A stretch of DNA of 7,737 nucleotides. Origin: Candidatus Shapirobacteria bacterium. Lineage in GTDB: Bacteria > Patescibacteriota > Microgenomatia > UBA12405. Shown piece by piece: positions 1-5,618 of the stretch (its first letter is position 1; every line of letters begins with the position of its first letter). A program made the translations under genes and the position numbers. Location: NCBI GenBank assembly GCA_020056515.1, contig JAGVHP010000033.1, positions 1 through 7,737 of the forward strand, given 5' to 3'. The notes beneath the pieces are model-generated. The model did not search any database. It was not told where the DNA came from and worked only from the letters and a program-made list of their open reading frames with translations.

Positions 1-341
1 TCAGCGGCGGTCAAAAACAACGTCTGGCCATTGCTCGGGCTCTTCTAACCGATCCTAAAATTTTAATTTTTGACGAAGCCACCAGCAACCTTGACTCCGA
101 ATCCGAACGCAAAATTCAACAGGCCCTTAATTTTGCCTCAAAAAGTCGCACCGTCATCATCATTGCCCATCGTTTTTCCACCATCCGTAATGCCGATAAA
201 ATTGTGGTGTTAAACAACGGTATTATTTCCGAAATCGGCCAACATAAAGAACTTATCGCCAAAGGCGGTATTTATCGACTCCTCTGGACTCTCCAGTCTA
301 AAGGTAAACTCCTCACCGATGAGTCTTTGGTCACCGCCTGA
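1..341 (+). CDS. ABC transporter ATP-binding protein, exporter type (C-terminal part only)
   Basis: This is the end of an ABC ATPase that powers transport across the cytoplasmic membrane. The frame begins at base 3 and gives 112 residues up to a TGA. It opens inside the signature motif (SGGQKQRLAIARAL), followed by Walker B ILIFDE (visible residues 20-25), the D-loop SNLD, and the H-loop histidine in IIAHRFST (residue 56). The closing stretch IVVLNNGIISEIGQHKEL, followed by about 30 more residues, is typical of the end of the nucleotide-binding domain in type I exporters (MsbA/lipid/multidrug class), where the membrane domain lies N-terminal in the same chain. That domain, Walker A and the Q-loop are outside the window, so the substrate cannot be named. 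The stop directly abuts the stop of the convergent gene at 342, with no terminator hairpin visible between them. The family call is secure; the exporter subtype is inferred from the motif style. Confidence 0.93.
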   Translation, partial: SGGQKQRLAIARALLTDPKILIFDEATSNLDSESERKIQQALNFASKSRTVIIIAHRFSTIRNADKIVVLNNGIISEIGQHKELIAKGGIYRLLWTLQSKGKLLTDESLVTA

Positions 342-608
342 TCATGTTCTTATCGGCATTATCTGGCCCTGATTCAACTTAGCTGATTTCATTCCGTGAA
401 TATAAACCACACTGGCCACTCTCTGCTGACACTTTGGACACCTTATTATTTCATTAATCTGGCGGTCTTTATTTAGAAACACCCCGGCCCGATCCTTAAT
501 GATTCTTTCCAAATACATTTTTATTAATTTTCCCCGTTTGTTCTTTTCATATCTGGCCAAAGCTTGGCCGCATTTACACTTCACTTCAATAATTCTTTTC
601 TCTGACAT
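342..608 (-). CDS. Small four-cysteine zinc-ribbon-like protein, function unknown
   Basis: The predicted protein has 88 residues. It has a CxC pair near the N-terminus (C11, C13 in VKCKCGQ) and a CxxC pair at C57/C60 (RCPKCQQ), separated by a basic segment (RYEKNKRGKLIKMYLERI). This layout suggests a single zinc ribbon able to contact nucleic acid or protein, and the charge (many Lys/Arg) fits that. The residues after the second pair (VASVVYIHGMKSAKLNQGQI) probably finish the ribbon. No membrane segment or signal peptide is seen. The ATG at 606-608 is preceded by TATAAT with 5 bases between and no convincing Shine-Dalgarno site (AAGG lies too close), so the mRNA may be leaderless. The gene is divergent from valS across 53 bases and convergent with the ABC gene, its TGA directly next to theirs. 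The cysteine pattern and promoter support a real gene; the function is not known. Confidence 0.75.
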   Translation of the reverse strand: MSEKRIIEVKCKCGQALARYEKNKRGKLIKMYLERIIKDRAGVFLNKDRQINEIIRCPKCQQRVASVVYIHGMKSAKLNQGQIMPIRT

Positions 609-613
609 ACCTT

Positions 614-619
614 ATTATA
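614..619 (-). promoter_or_regulatory. -10 box (TATAAT) of the zinc-ribbon gene
   Basis: A perfect TATAAT reads on the minus strand, with five bases (AAGGT) between it and the ATG of the gene at 342-608. Transcription would start at about the A or T of the start codon, giving a leaderless or near-leaderless mRNA. No clear -35 hexamer is seen 16-18 bases upstream. It lies back to back with the valS promoter. Confidence 0.6.
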
Positions 620-646
620 TTATTCTTCATTAAGTGTTTGGCTTAA

Positions 647-655
647 TGCTAAAAT
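647..655 (+). promoter_or_regulatory. Extended -10 promoter of valS
   Basis: TGCTAAAAT has the TGn extension followed by a TATAAT-like hexamer (650-655). Six bases (AAGCCC) separate it from the ATG at 662, which places the expected transcription start on the A of the start codon. The -35 region is weak, which the TGn extension could compensate for. The segment from 650 to 666 matches the malic enzyme start at 15 of 17 positions. Confidence 0.6.
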
Positions 656-661
656 AAGCCC

Positions 662-2914
662 ATGGACAAGGTTTATTCGCCTGCTCTCGAAGATACTATC
701 TATAAGAACTGGGAAAATAGTGGCGCCTTTACCCCGCAAATAAGCAAATTGAGCAAAGCGAAATTCGCCCCAGGCGGACAACCTTTTTCTATCATTTTGC
801 CACCTCCCAACGCTAACGAACCCCTCCACGCCGGTCACGCCCTCTATGTCGTCGAAGACATAATGGTTCGCTACCACCGGATGCTCCAGGATCCCACCCT
901 CTGGCTCCCCGGCACCGATCATGCCGGCATTGAAACTCAGTTTGTTTTTGAGAAAAAGCTTCAAAAAGATGGTAAATCCCGTTTCGATTATGACCGGGAC
1001 ACACTATATAAAATGATTGCCGATTATGTCGACCAGAACAGTGACATTGCCATCAACCAATTAAGGCGATTAGGTTTTTCACTCGACTGGTCCCGTCTTC
1101 GCTTTGCCAACGAACCTCACCATAATCGGCGCATCAATTCAGTGTTTAAAAAAATGCATCAAGACGGTCTAATTTACCGCGATGAAAAAATTGTCAACTA
1201 TTGTACTTTTTGTGGTACTGCCTTTAGTAATTTGGAAGTCATCCACAAAACTGTCGCTTCCTATCTCTGGTTTATTAACTATGGTCCGCTTTCGGTCGCC
1301 ACTACCCGCCCCGAAACTATGTTGGGTGACACTGCTGTGGCCGTTAACCCATCCGACCCCCGTTATAAAAAATTAATTGGTACTAAAATTATCTTACCCT
1401 TGGTTGGCACCGAAATTCCCATTATCGCCGATTCTTCAGTTGATCCTAAATTTGGCACCGGTGCGGTCAAGGTTACCCCTAGCCATTCACCCGAAGATTA
1501 TGAATTAGCCAAAAAACACAATTTAAAATTCATCCGCATTTTTGACTATGATGGCCGGGCCAATACCAATGTTCCCCAAAAGTATCAAGGCCTCTTTCCT
1601 AACCAATGTCGTGAGGCGATTCTTAAAGATTTGGAAACTGCCGGCCTTTTAGAAAAGTCCGTTCCCTATAGCCACGAAGTTGGTCATTGCTATAAATGTA
1701 ACCGTCCCATTGAACCCCTTACTGCTCCTCAATGGTATGTCAAAATCAAGCCGTTGGCTGCTAAGGCCATTGATGCTGTCAAAAAAGATACTATTACCAT
1801 TTTCCCTCCCCGTTTCAAAAAAGAATTCTTACGTTGGATGAAAGATGTTCGTGATTGGAACATCTCCCGCCAGATCGTTTGGGCTCAACGAATTCCGGTT
1901 TGGTACAACCTCGACGACAATCCAAACATTTTGATCACTTTCCTTACCCCGGATAAAAAACCAATTACTGATTATTGGAAAAATCTTCAGTCATATAAAT
2001 TTGTCGATATTTCCACAGGTTTACAAACCCTTCTGGTTCCGGCCGACACCCAGTACTATCTATCAGAAGTTGAAGCTCAGAAAAATGGTCTTCGTGTATT
2101 ACAGGAAACAGATGTCTTTGATACTTGGTTTAGTAGCGGTCAGTGGCCATATTCCACTCTCGGCTGGGAACCGGATGGTAAACATTCCCCCGATTTCAAA
2201 TATTTTTATCCCACCTCAGTTCTGGATACCATGTGGGATATTCTTTTTTTCTGGGTAGCCCGCATGGTTATGATGGGGTTGTATGTAACAGGCGTTGTTC
2301 CTTTTAAAGTTGCCCACATGCATTCCCGGGTAGTTGATGCCAAGGGTGTCAAAATGTCCAAATCCAAGGGTAATGTTATCAATCCCATCGAAATCGTCGA
2401 TAAGTACGGTGCCGATGCTCTGCGCATGGCCTTGGTTTTTGGTATTGCCCCCGGCTCAGATATTCCATTGTCAGACGATAAAGTCAGGGCCCAGCGTAAT
2501 TTCGTCAACAAAATCTGGAACGCCGCTCGGTTTGTCTTAATGACCTCAGAAAAATATCCCCAATGCCCAAAAAATATCTCCAATCATCCCGATGATAAAA
2601 AAATAATAAAAACCTTAACCGAACTTGTCAAGTCTACCACCACCAATTTAGATAAATACCGCTTTGGTCAAGCTTCTGAGGACCTCTACCACTTTTTCTG
2701 GCACGACTTCTGCGACGATTTCCTGGAAAAGTCAAAATCCCGCGACGCCGATGTTGTTCCGGTGTTACTGGAGGTTCTTGTTTCTTCGCTCAAACTTCTC
2801 CATCCTTTTATCCCCTTTGTGACTGAAACTATTTATCAGGAACTAAAGGTAAAGTTTAATCTGTCCGAAGCTCAGCTCATCACCGCCCTCTGGCCAACTA
2901 TCAATGGATCCTAA
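662..2914 (+). CDS. valS: Valyl-tRNA synthetase, compact form
   Basis: This class I synthetase charges tRNA-Val with valine in the cytoplasm, with ATP. The 750 residues contain, in order: the HIGH box as HAGH (56-59) after PPPNANEPL; the ValRS motif GTDHAGIETQ; a CxxC (C181/C184, CTFCGTAFSNLEV) and a second CxxC (C343/C346, CYKCNRPIEP), which could bind zinc together; the editing (CP1) domain with the ATTRPETMLGDTAVAVNP stretch; DTWFSSGQWPYSTLGW; the KMSKS loop (564-568); and an all-helical anticodon-binding domain (about 600-745) with FVNKIWNAARF and LLHPFIPFVTETIY. Bacterial ValRS enzymes are commonly about 860-950 residues and end in a tRNA-binding coiled coil; this protein stops soon after the anticodon domain and lacks it. 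The ATG at 662 has a -10 box 6 bases upstream and no Shine-Dalgarno. The end overlaps the next gene by 11 bases, so the two are likely co-transcribed. Confidence 0.97.
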   Translation: MDKVYSPALEDTIYKNWENSGAFTPQISKLSKAKFAPGGQPFSIILPPPNANEPLHAGHALYVVEDIMVRYHRMLQDPTLWLPGTDHAGIETQFVFEKKLQKDGKSRFDYDRDTLYKMIADYVDQNSDIAINQLRRLGFSLDWSRLRFANEPHHNRRINSVFKKMHQDGLIYRDEKIVNYCTFCGTAFSNLEVIHKTVASYLWFINYGPLSVATTRPETMLGDTAVAVNPSDPRYKKLIGTKIILPLVGTEIPIIADSSVDPKFGTGAVKVTPSHSPEDYELAKKHNLKFIRIFDYDGRANTNVPQKYQGLFPNQCREAILKDLETAGLLEKSVPYSHEVGHCYKCNRPIEPLTAPQWYVKIKPLAAKAIDAVKKDTITIFPPRFKKEFLRWMKDVRDWNISRQIVWAQRIPVWYNLDDNPNILITFLTPDKKPITDYWKNLQSYKFVDISTGLQTLLVPADTQYYLSEVEAQKNGLRVLQETDVFDTWFSSGQWPYSTLGWEPDGKHSPDFKYFYPTSVLDTMWDILFFWVARMVMMGLYVTGVVPFKVAHMHSRVVDAKGVKMSKSKGNVINPIEIVDKYGADALRMALVFGIAPGSDIPLSDDKVRAQRNFVNKIWNAARFVLMTSEKYPQCPKNISNHPDDKKIIKTLTELVKSTTTNLDKYRFGQASEDLYHFFWHDFCDDFLEKSKSRDADVVPVLLEVLVSSLKLLHPFIPFVTETIYQELKVKFNLSEAQLITALWPTINGS

Positions 2915-3599
2915 AATTCCCGCCCATATCCAAACTGTCCTAGCAAAAATATTTAGCGACACTTCACCCCTCTGTATTTTTCTTTATGGCTCAATGTCCC
3001 GTAATGATTCAGTTTCCGAAAGTGATTATGAAATTGGCGTTATTTATCGGAAAAATTTAAAAACCTCCCGAAGCATTTTAGCTACCTACCACCAACTGAA
3101 GAATCTCAAAATCTACCCTTTCTCATTAGAAGATCTGCAAAACAATTGTCTCGACACTCCTTTCCCTAGATCCTTATATCTTCTCCAACTAATCGACACC
3201 GCTAAAGTTCTATTTGGCGAAAATGTTTTTAAAAATATTAATAAACCGATTTTAAATTCGAACGATTTAGTCGAAACAGTTGCTTTTTCTCTTGGTCGGG
3301 CTTATGCTGCCGTTGTCTCTTCTCGTCAAGAAGATACCATTGCCGTTATTGACAATCTCACCAAATCTTTTTTCTACGGTCTTCAGACCTTGATATTTAT
3401 TAAGACCAGAAAAGTTATCTATTCTTATCGAAACCTTAGAGATATCGATCTTCCTTCCGAGTATTTAATTCTTTTTCATCACGTTTTTGCTGTTCGAAGC
3501 AGGGAAGTCCTTCCCGATACCAACCTCCTTTACCAAAACATTTCTTTTCTCAATAAGTTCATTATGCCCCTGGCCCGTCAATACAAACAAAATGCTTAA
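2904..3599 (+). CDS. Nucleotidyltransferase-fold protein with helical C-terminal domain
   Basis: The protein has 231 residues. Residues 24-46 match the polymerase-beta-like nucleotidyltransferase motif: LYGS (G29, S30), then after ten residues D41-x-E43 (SDYEIGV). Most members (MNT antitoxins, KNTase-like enzymes) have DxD here, so the second metal ligand is Glu instead of Asp. From about residue 110 the protein is predicted mostly helical (SLGRAYAAVVSS, NLTKSFFYGLQTLIFIKTRK), resembling the helical or HEPN-like partner domain often joined to this fold. No clear HEPN RxxxxH motif is visible, so a toxin role is not supported. The substrate is unknown; transfer of a nucleotide to a small molecule or protein is possible if the enzyme is active. 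The ATG at 2904 lies inside the valS end (11-base overlap, no Shine-Dalgarno). The next internal Met would remove the GS motif, so this start is preferred. Expression is probably tied to valS. Confidence 0.8.
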   Translation: MDPKIPAHIQTVLAKIFSDTSPLCIFLYGSMSRNDSVSESDYEIGVIYRKNLKTSRSILATYHQLKNLKIYPFSLEDLQNNCLDTPFPRSLYLLQLIDTAKVLFGENVFKNINKPILNSNDLVETVAFSLGRAYAAVVSSRQEDTIAVIDNLTKSFFYGLQTLIFIKTRKVIYSYRNLRDIDLPSEYLILFHHVFAVRSREVLPDTNLLYQNISFLNKFIMPLARQYKQNA

Positions 3600-3613
3600 C
3601 AAAAAATATCATC

Positions 3614-3619
3614 TATAAT
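3614..3619 (+). promoter_or_regulatory. -10 box (TATAAT) of the malic enzyme gene
   Basis: A perfect TATAAT lies in the 26-base gap after the nucleotidyltransferase stop. Six bases (AGGCCC) separate it from the ATG at 3626, so the expected transcription start is the A of ATG. No -35 hexamer is seen at normal spacing; TTAACA at 3596-3601 is too close (12 bases). It gives the malic enzyme its own promoter in addition to any readthrough from valS. Confidence 0.6.
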
Positions 3620-3625
3620 AGGCCC

Positions 3626-4768
3626 ATGGATTACTCCCAGGCCTCTCTCGATAAACACAAACAGTTTAAAGGAAAGATTGGCATTGTTAGTAAATTCGGC
3701 CCCATTGTTACCCGCGAAGATTTAAGTACCGCTTACACCCCTGGTGTGGCCGCTGTTTCCAAGCTCCTAGCCGTCGAGCCCGAAAAAGCTTATGATTACT
3801 CGATCAAATCCAATGCAGTCGCCGTTGTCTCCGATGGTTCGGCTGTTTTAGGTCTCGGCAACATTGGTCCTTATGGTGCCTTACCGGTTATGGAAGGTAA
3901 AGCGTTACTTTTAAAAGAATTTGCCGGTATCGACGCCTACCCCATCGTCCTGGCCACTCAGGATCCCGACGAAGTCATTAGTATTGTTAAAAATATCGCT
4001 CCCGGTTTTGGCGGTATCAATCTGGAAGACTTTTCCGCTCCTAATTGTTTCTACATAGAAGACAAGTTAAAAGCAATTTTAAACATTCCAGTGATGCACG
4101 ATGACCAGCATGGTACTGCCATTGTTGTTTTGGCTGCTCTGATTAACTCCCTCAAACTCTCCGGCAGGGAAGCGGTCACCACTAAAGTCACCATTTGTGG
4201 TTCCGGTGCCGCCGGTACCGCCGTTTCCAAACTCCTTTACCTCTTTGGTGTTAAAGATATTATTATGGTTGACTCAAAGGGTATTATCTCCAAAGACCGG
4301 ACAGATCTCAACGACGCCAAAAAAGAATTTTTAGTCTTTACTAACCCTCAAAATCTATCTGGTGATTTGGCTACCGCCGTAACTAGTCGCGATGTCTTCA
4401 TTGGTGTTTCCGGCCCCAATCTTTTAACACCCGAAATGGTTAAAAGAATGGCTTCTAAACCTATTATTTTTGCCATGGCCAATCCGGTTCCTGAAATCGA
4501 TCCCCAGGTCGCTAAAGAGGCCGGAGCTTTTATTATTGGTACGGGTCGAAGTGATTATCCCAATCAAATCAACAACGTCCTGGCTTTTCCTGGCGTTTTC
4601 CGTGGCGCTCTTGACCACCGGGTTACTAAAATCACTGACGACATGAAATTGGCGGCGGCCCTTGCTTTAGCCTCTTATCTTCCCGACTCCGAGCTCTCCG
4701 TTGACAAAATTCTTCCCTCACCTCTCGACAAAGGCGTTGTCGCTGTTATTGCCGCTGTCATTCGTTAG
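3626..4768 (+). CDS. Malic enzyme, short NAD(P)-dependent form
   Basis: It oxidatively decarboxylates malate to pyruvate and CO2 with reduction of NAD(P) (malate dehydrogenase, oxaloacetate-decarboxylating). The 380 residues have the usual order: YTPGVA with probable catalytic Tyr37; SDGSAVLGLGNIGPYGALPV then EGKALL with probable catalytic Lys92 (by analogy to MaeB Tyr39/Lys94); metal ligands E134/D135 in NLEDFSAPNCF and D160 in HDDQHGTA; a Rossmann loop GSGAAG (192-197) ending the second strand at D216 (MVDSKG); FAMANPVPEI; and GTGRSDYPNQINNVLAFPGVFRGALD. The acidic D216 would fit NAD, but coenzyme choice cannot be settled by eye. The protein ends after the catalytic core, so it lacks the phosphotransacetylase-like domain of long MaeB proteins. 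Its start shares 15 of 17 bases with the valS start. Its TAG overlaps the TAA of the convergent BRO-N gene by two bases. Confidence 0.96.
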   Translation: MDYSQASLDKHKQFKGKIGIVSKFGPIVTREDLSTAYTPGVAAVSKLLAVEPEKAYDYSIKSNAVAVVSDGSAVLGLGNIGPYGALPVMEGKALLLKEFAGIDAYPIVLATQDPDEVISIVKNIAPGFGGINLEDFSAPNCFYIEDKLKAILNIPVMHDDQHGTAIVVLAALINSLKLSGREAVTTKVTICGSGAAGTAVSKLLYLFGVKDIIMVDSKGIISKDRTDLNDAKKEFLVFTNPQNLSGDLATAVTSRDVFIGVSGPNLLTPEMVKRMASKPIIFAMANPVPEIDPQVAKEAGAFIIGTGRSDYPNQINNVLAFPGVFRGALDHRVTKITDDMKLAAALALASYLPDSELSVDKILPSPLDKGVVAVIAAVIR

Positions 4769-5580
4769 TGTAAATATTTCTGTCCACTAATTATCGATTT
4801 TCCGGTTTTATTTTCGATTTCCTTTCTCGCCACTCCCGCCACTCCGCCACCCTCCCGTGCCACTTTTCTATTTTCTGGAAAATTCTTTGGTTTTTTAACT
4901 TTAGAAATTTCAGTAGTGCTGGCTTCGGCTAACATATTCAGCACCAACTCTAGGTTGGTCATATTGTCCCGCAAATTCTCTTTCTTTAGGTCCTTTATTT
5001 TTTTGTATTGTTTAGTCGATAACCCGGCCCAAGCATAGGTAATATCATCGGTTAAAATTGCAAATTCATTCCCTTTATTTACACCCCGTTCTTGCCACTC
5101 ATCAGTTAAATCTTTTCTAATTTCGATACTTTTTAATCGCAAATTTACCCACTCCGGAGTCCGTCCTTGTTTCAGATAAGAATTGAGCGCCCGGTGAATT
5201 GCTTTTTCCGGATCAACTGTTTCCTCAACTCGTTCATACCCAACCCTAGCCAACCACAGCTTAAACGGTTCGGCCTTAGGTGACGGAATCGACTGGATCA
5301 ACCGGAACATGGTTTCTGTATCAGCCGTGTCCACATCACGCATTTTTCCGTCAAGTGCCACCATTTTCGAACTGTGACATTTTGTCACGGTTTCACTTCC
5401 TTCTTCATATAATCGCTGTTTCAGTTTTCTCCAATAAGCACTCGCGTCTACACTGTCCGTTAATGCTTCAATCACATCAACCACCGAAAAGTACCAAATC
5501 TCCTTCTCCTCATCCCACAATTTTCTAATCTTTTTCTGACCAAACACCGCTATATCCGAGACTGTTTTTATTTTTTCCAT
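4765..5580 (-). CDS. BRO-N domain protein, DinD / phage antirepressor-like
   Basis: The protein has 271 residues from the ATG at 5578-5580. The N-terminal part (about 10-110) resembles the BRO-N DNA-binding domain: a short IAVFGQKKIRKLWDEE strand pair, then WYFSVVDVIEALTDS and a YWRKLKQRL helix. The middle and C-terminal parts carry blocks I recognise from DinD-like proteins: PFKLWLARVGYERVEE, RKDLTDEWQERGV, AILTDDITYAWAGL, KENLRDNMTNLELVLNMLAE, and VAGVARKEIENKTGK near the end. The family name comes from an E. coli DNA-damage-inducible gene; the biochemical role is poorly defined, and DNA binding is inferred. No phage genes lie nearby. An in-frame TTG two codons upstream is possible, but the ATG is preferred because TTGACT-17-TTTAAT lies 5 bases before the TTG-ATT-ATG run reading. 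No Shine-Dalgarno is seen. The tandem repeat in its promoter may be an operator. The 3' end overlaps the malic enzyme end. Confidence 0.88.
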   Translation of the reverse strand: MEKIKTVSDIAVFGQKKIRKLWDEEKEIWYFSVVDVIEALTDSVDASAYWRKLKQRLYEEGSETVTKCHSSKMVALDGKMRDVDTADTETMFRLIQSIPSPKAEPFKLWLARVGYERVEETVDPEKAIHRALNSYLKQGRTPEWVNLRLKSIEIRKDLTDEWQERGVNKGNEFAILTDDITYAWAGLSTKQYKKIKDLKKENLRDNMTNLELVLNMLAEASTTEISKVKKPKNFPENRKVAREGGGVAGVARKEIENKTGKSIISGQKYLH

Positions 5581-5585
5581 AATCA

Positions 5586-5614
5586 ATTAAAACCCGAATA
5601 AAACCCAAAGTCAA
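5586..5614 (-). promoter_or_regulatory. Promoter of the BRO-N gene (TTGACT, 17 bp, TTTAAT)
   Basis: On the minus strand a -35 TTGACT (5609-5614) is followed by exactly 17 bases and a TTTAAT (5586-5591). Five bases then precede the ATG at 5580. The -35 matches the sigma70 consensus at 5 of 6 positions and the -10 at 5 of 6, although the mismatch is at the important second position. It lies in the 38-base gap after the tyrS stop and is the most complete promoter in the window. The predicted mRNA is leaderless or nearly so. Confidence 0.65.
5588..5606 (-). repeat. Two tandem GGGTTTTA repeats, 11-bp period, inside the BRO-N promoter
   Basis: Two perfect 8-base copies (TAAAACCC on the plus strand, at 5588-5595 and 5599-5606) start 11 bases apart, about one turn of the helix. 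They fill the spacer between -35 and -10 and touch the -10 box. Same-face direct repeats in this position could bind a repressor, possibly the BRO-N protein itself. The repeat is seen directly; the operator role is inference. Confidence 0.5.
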
Positions 5615-5618
5615 GAGA

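Noticed and set aside
339..344. TGATCA palindrome as a terminator or protein site.
   Set aside because: It simply results from two TGA stops meeting on opposite strands. There is no long stem or T-run around it.
620..1004. Minus-strand frames over the valS start (114 and 63 codons).
   Set aside because: They overlap the valS promoter and HIGH motif, carry no recognisable domain and have no promoter of their own.
2206..2583. A 125-codon minus-strand frame inside valS.
   Set aside because: It is opposite the conserved KMSKS region of valS, and its residues look like a reverse reading of that region.
3596..3601. TTAACA as a -35 box for the malic enzyme promoter.
   Set aside because: It is only 12 bases from the -10 hexamer, too close for sigma70.
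5584..5586. TTG start two codons upstream for the BRO-N gene.
   Set aside because: The ATG at 5578-5580 is a stronger codon and has the same promoter spacing rule as the other genes. TTG would overlap the -10 hexamer.
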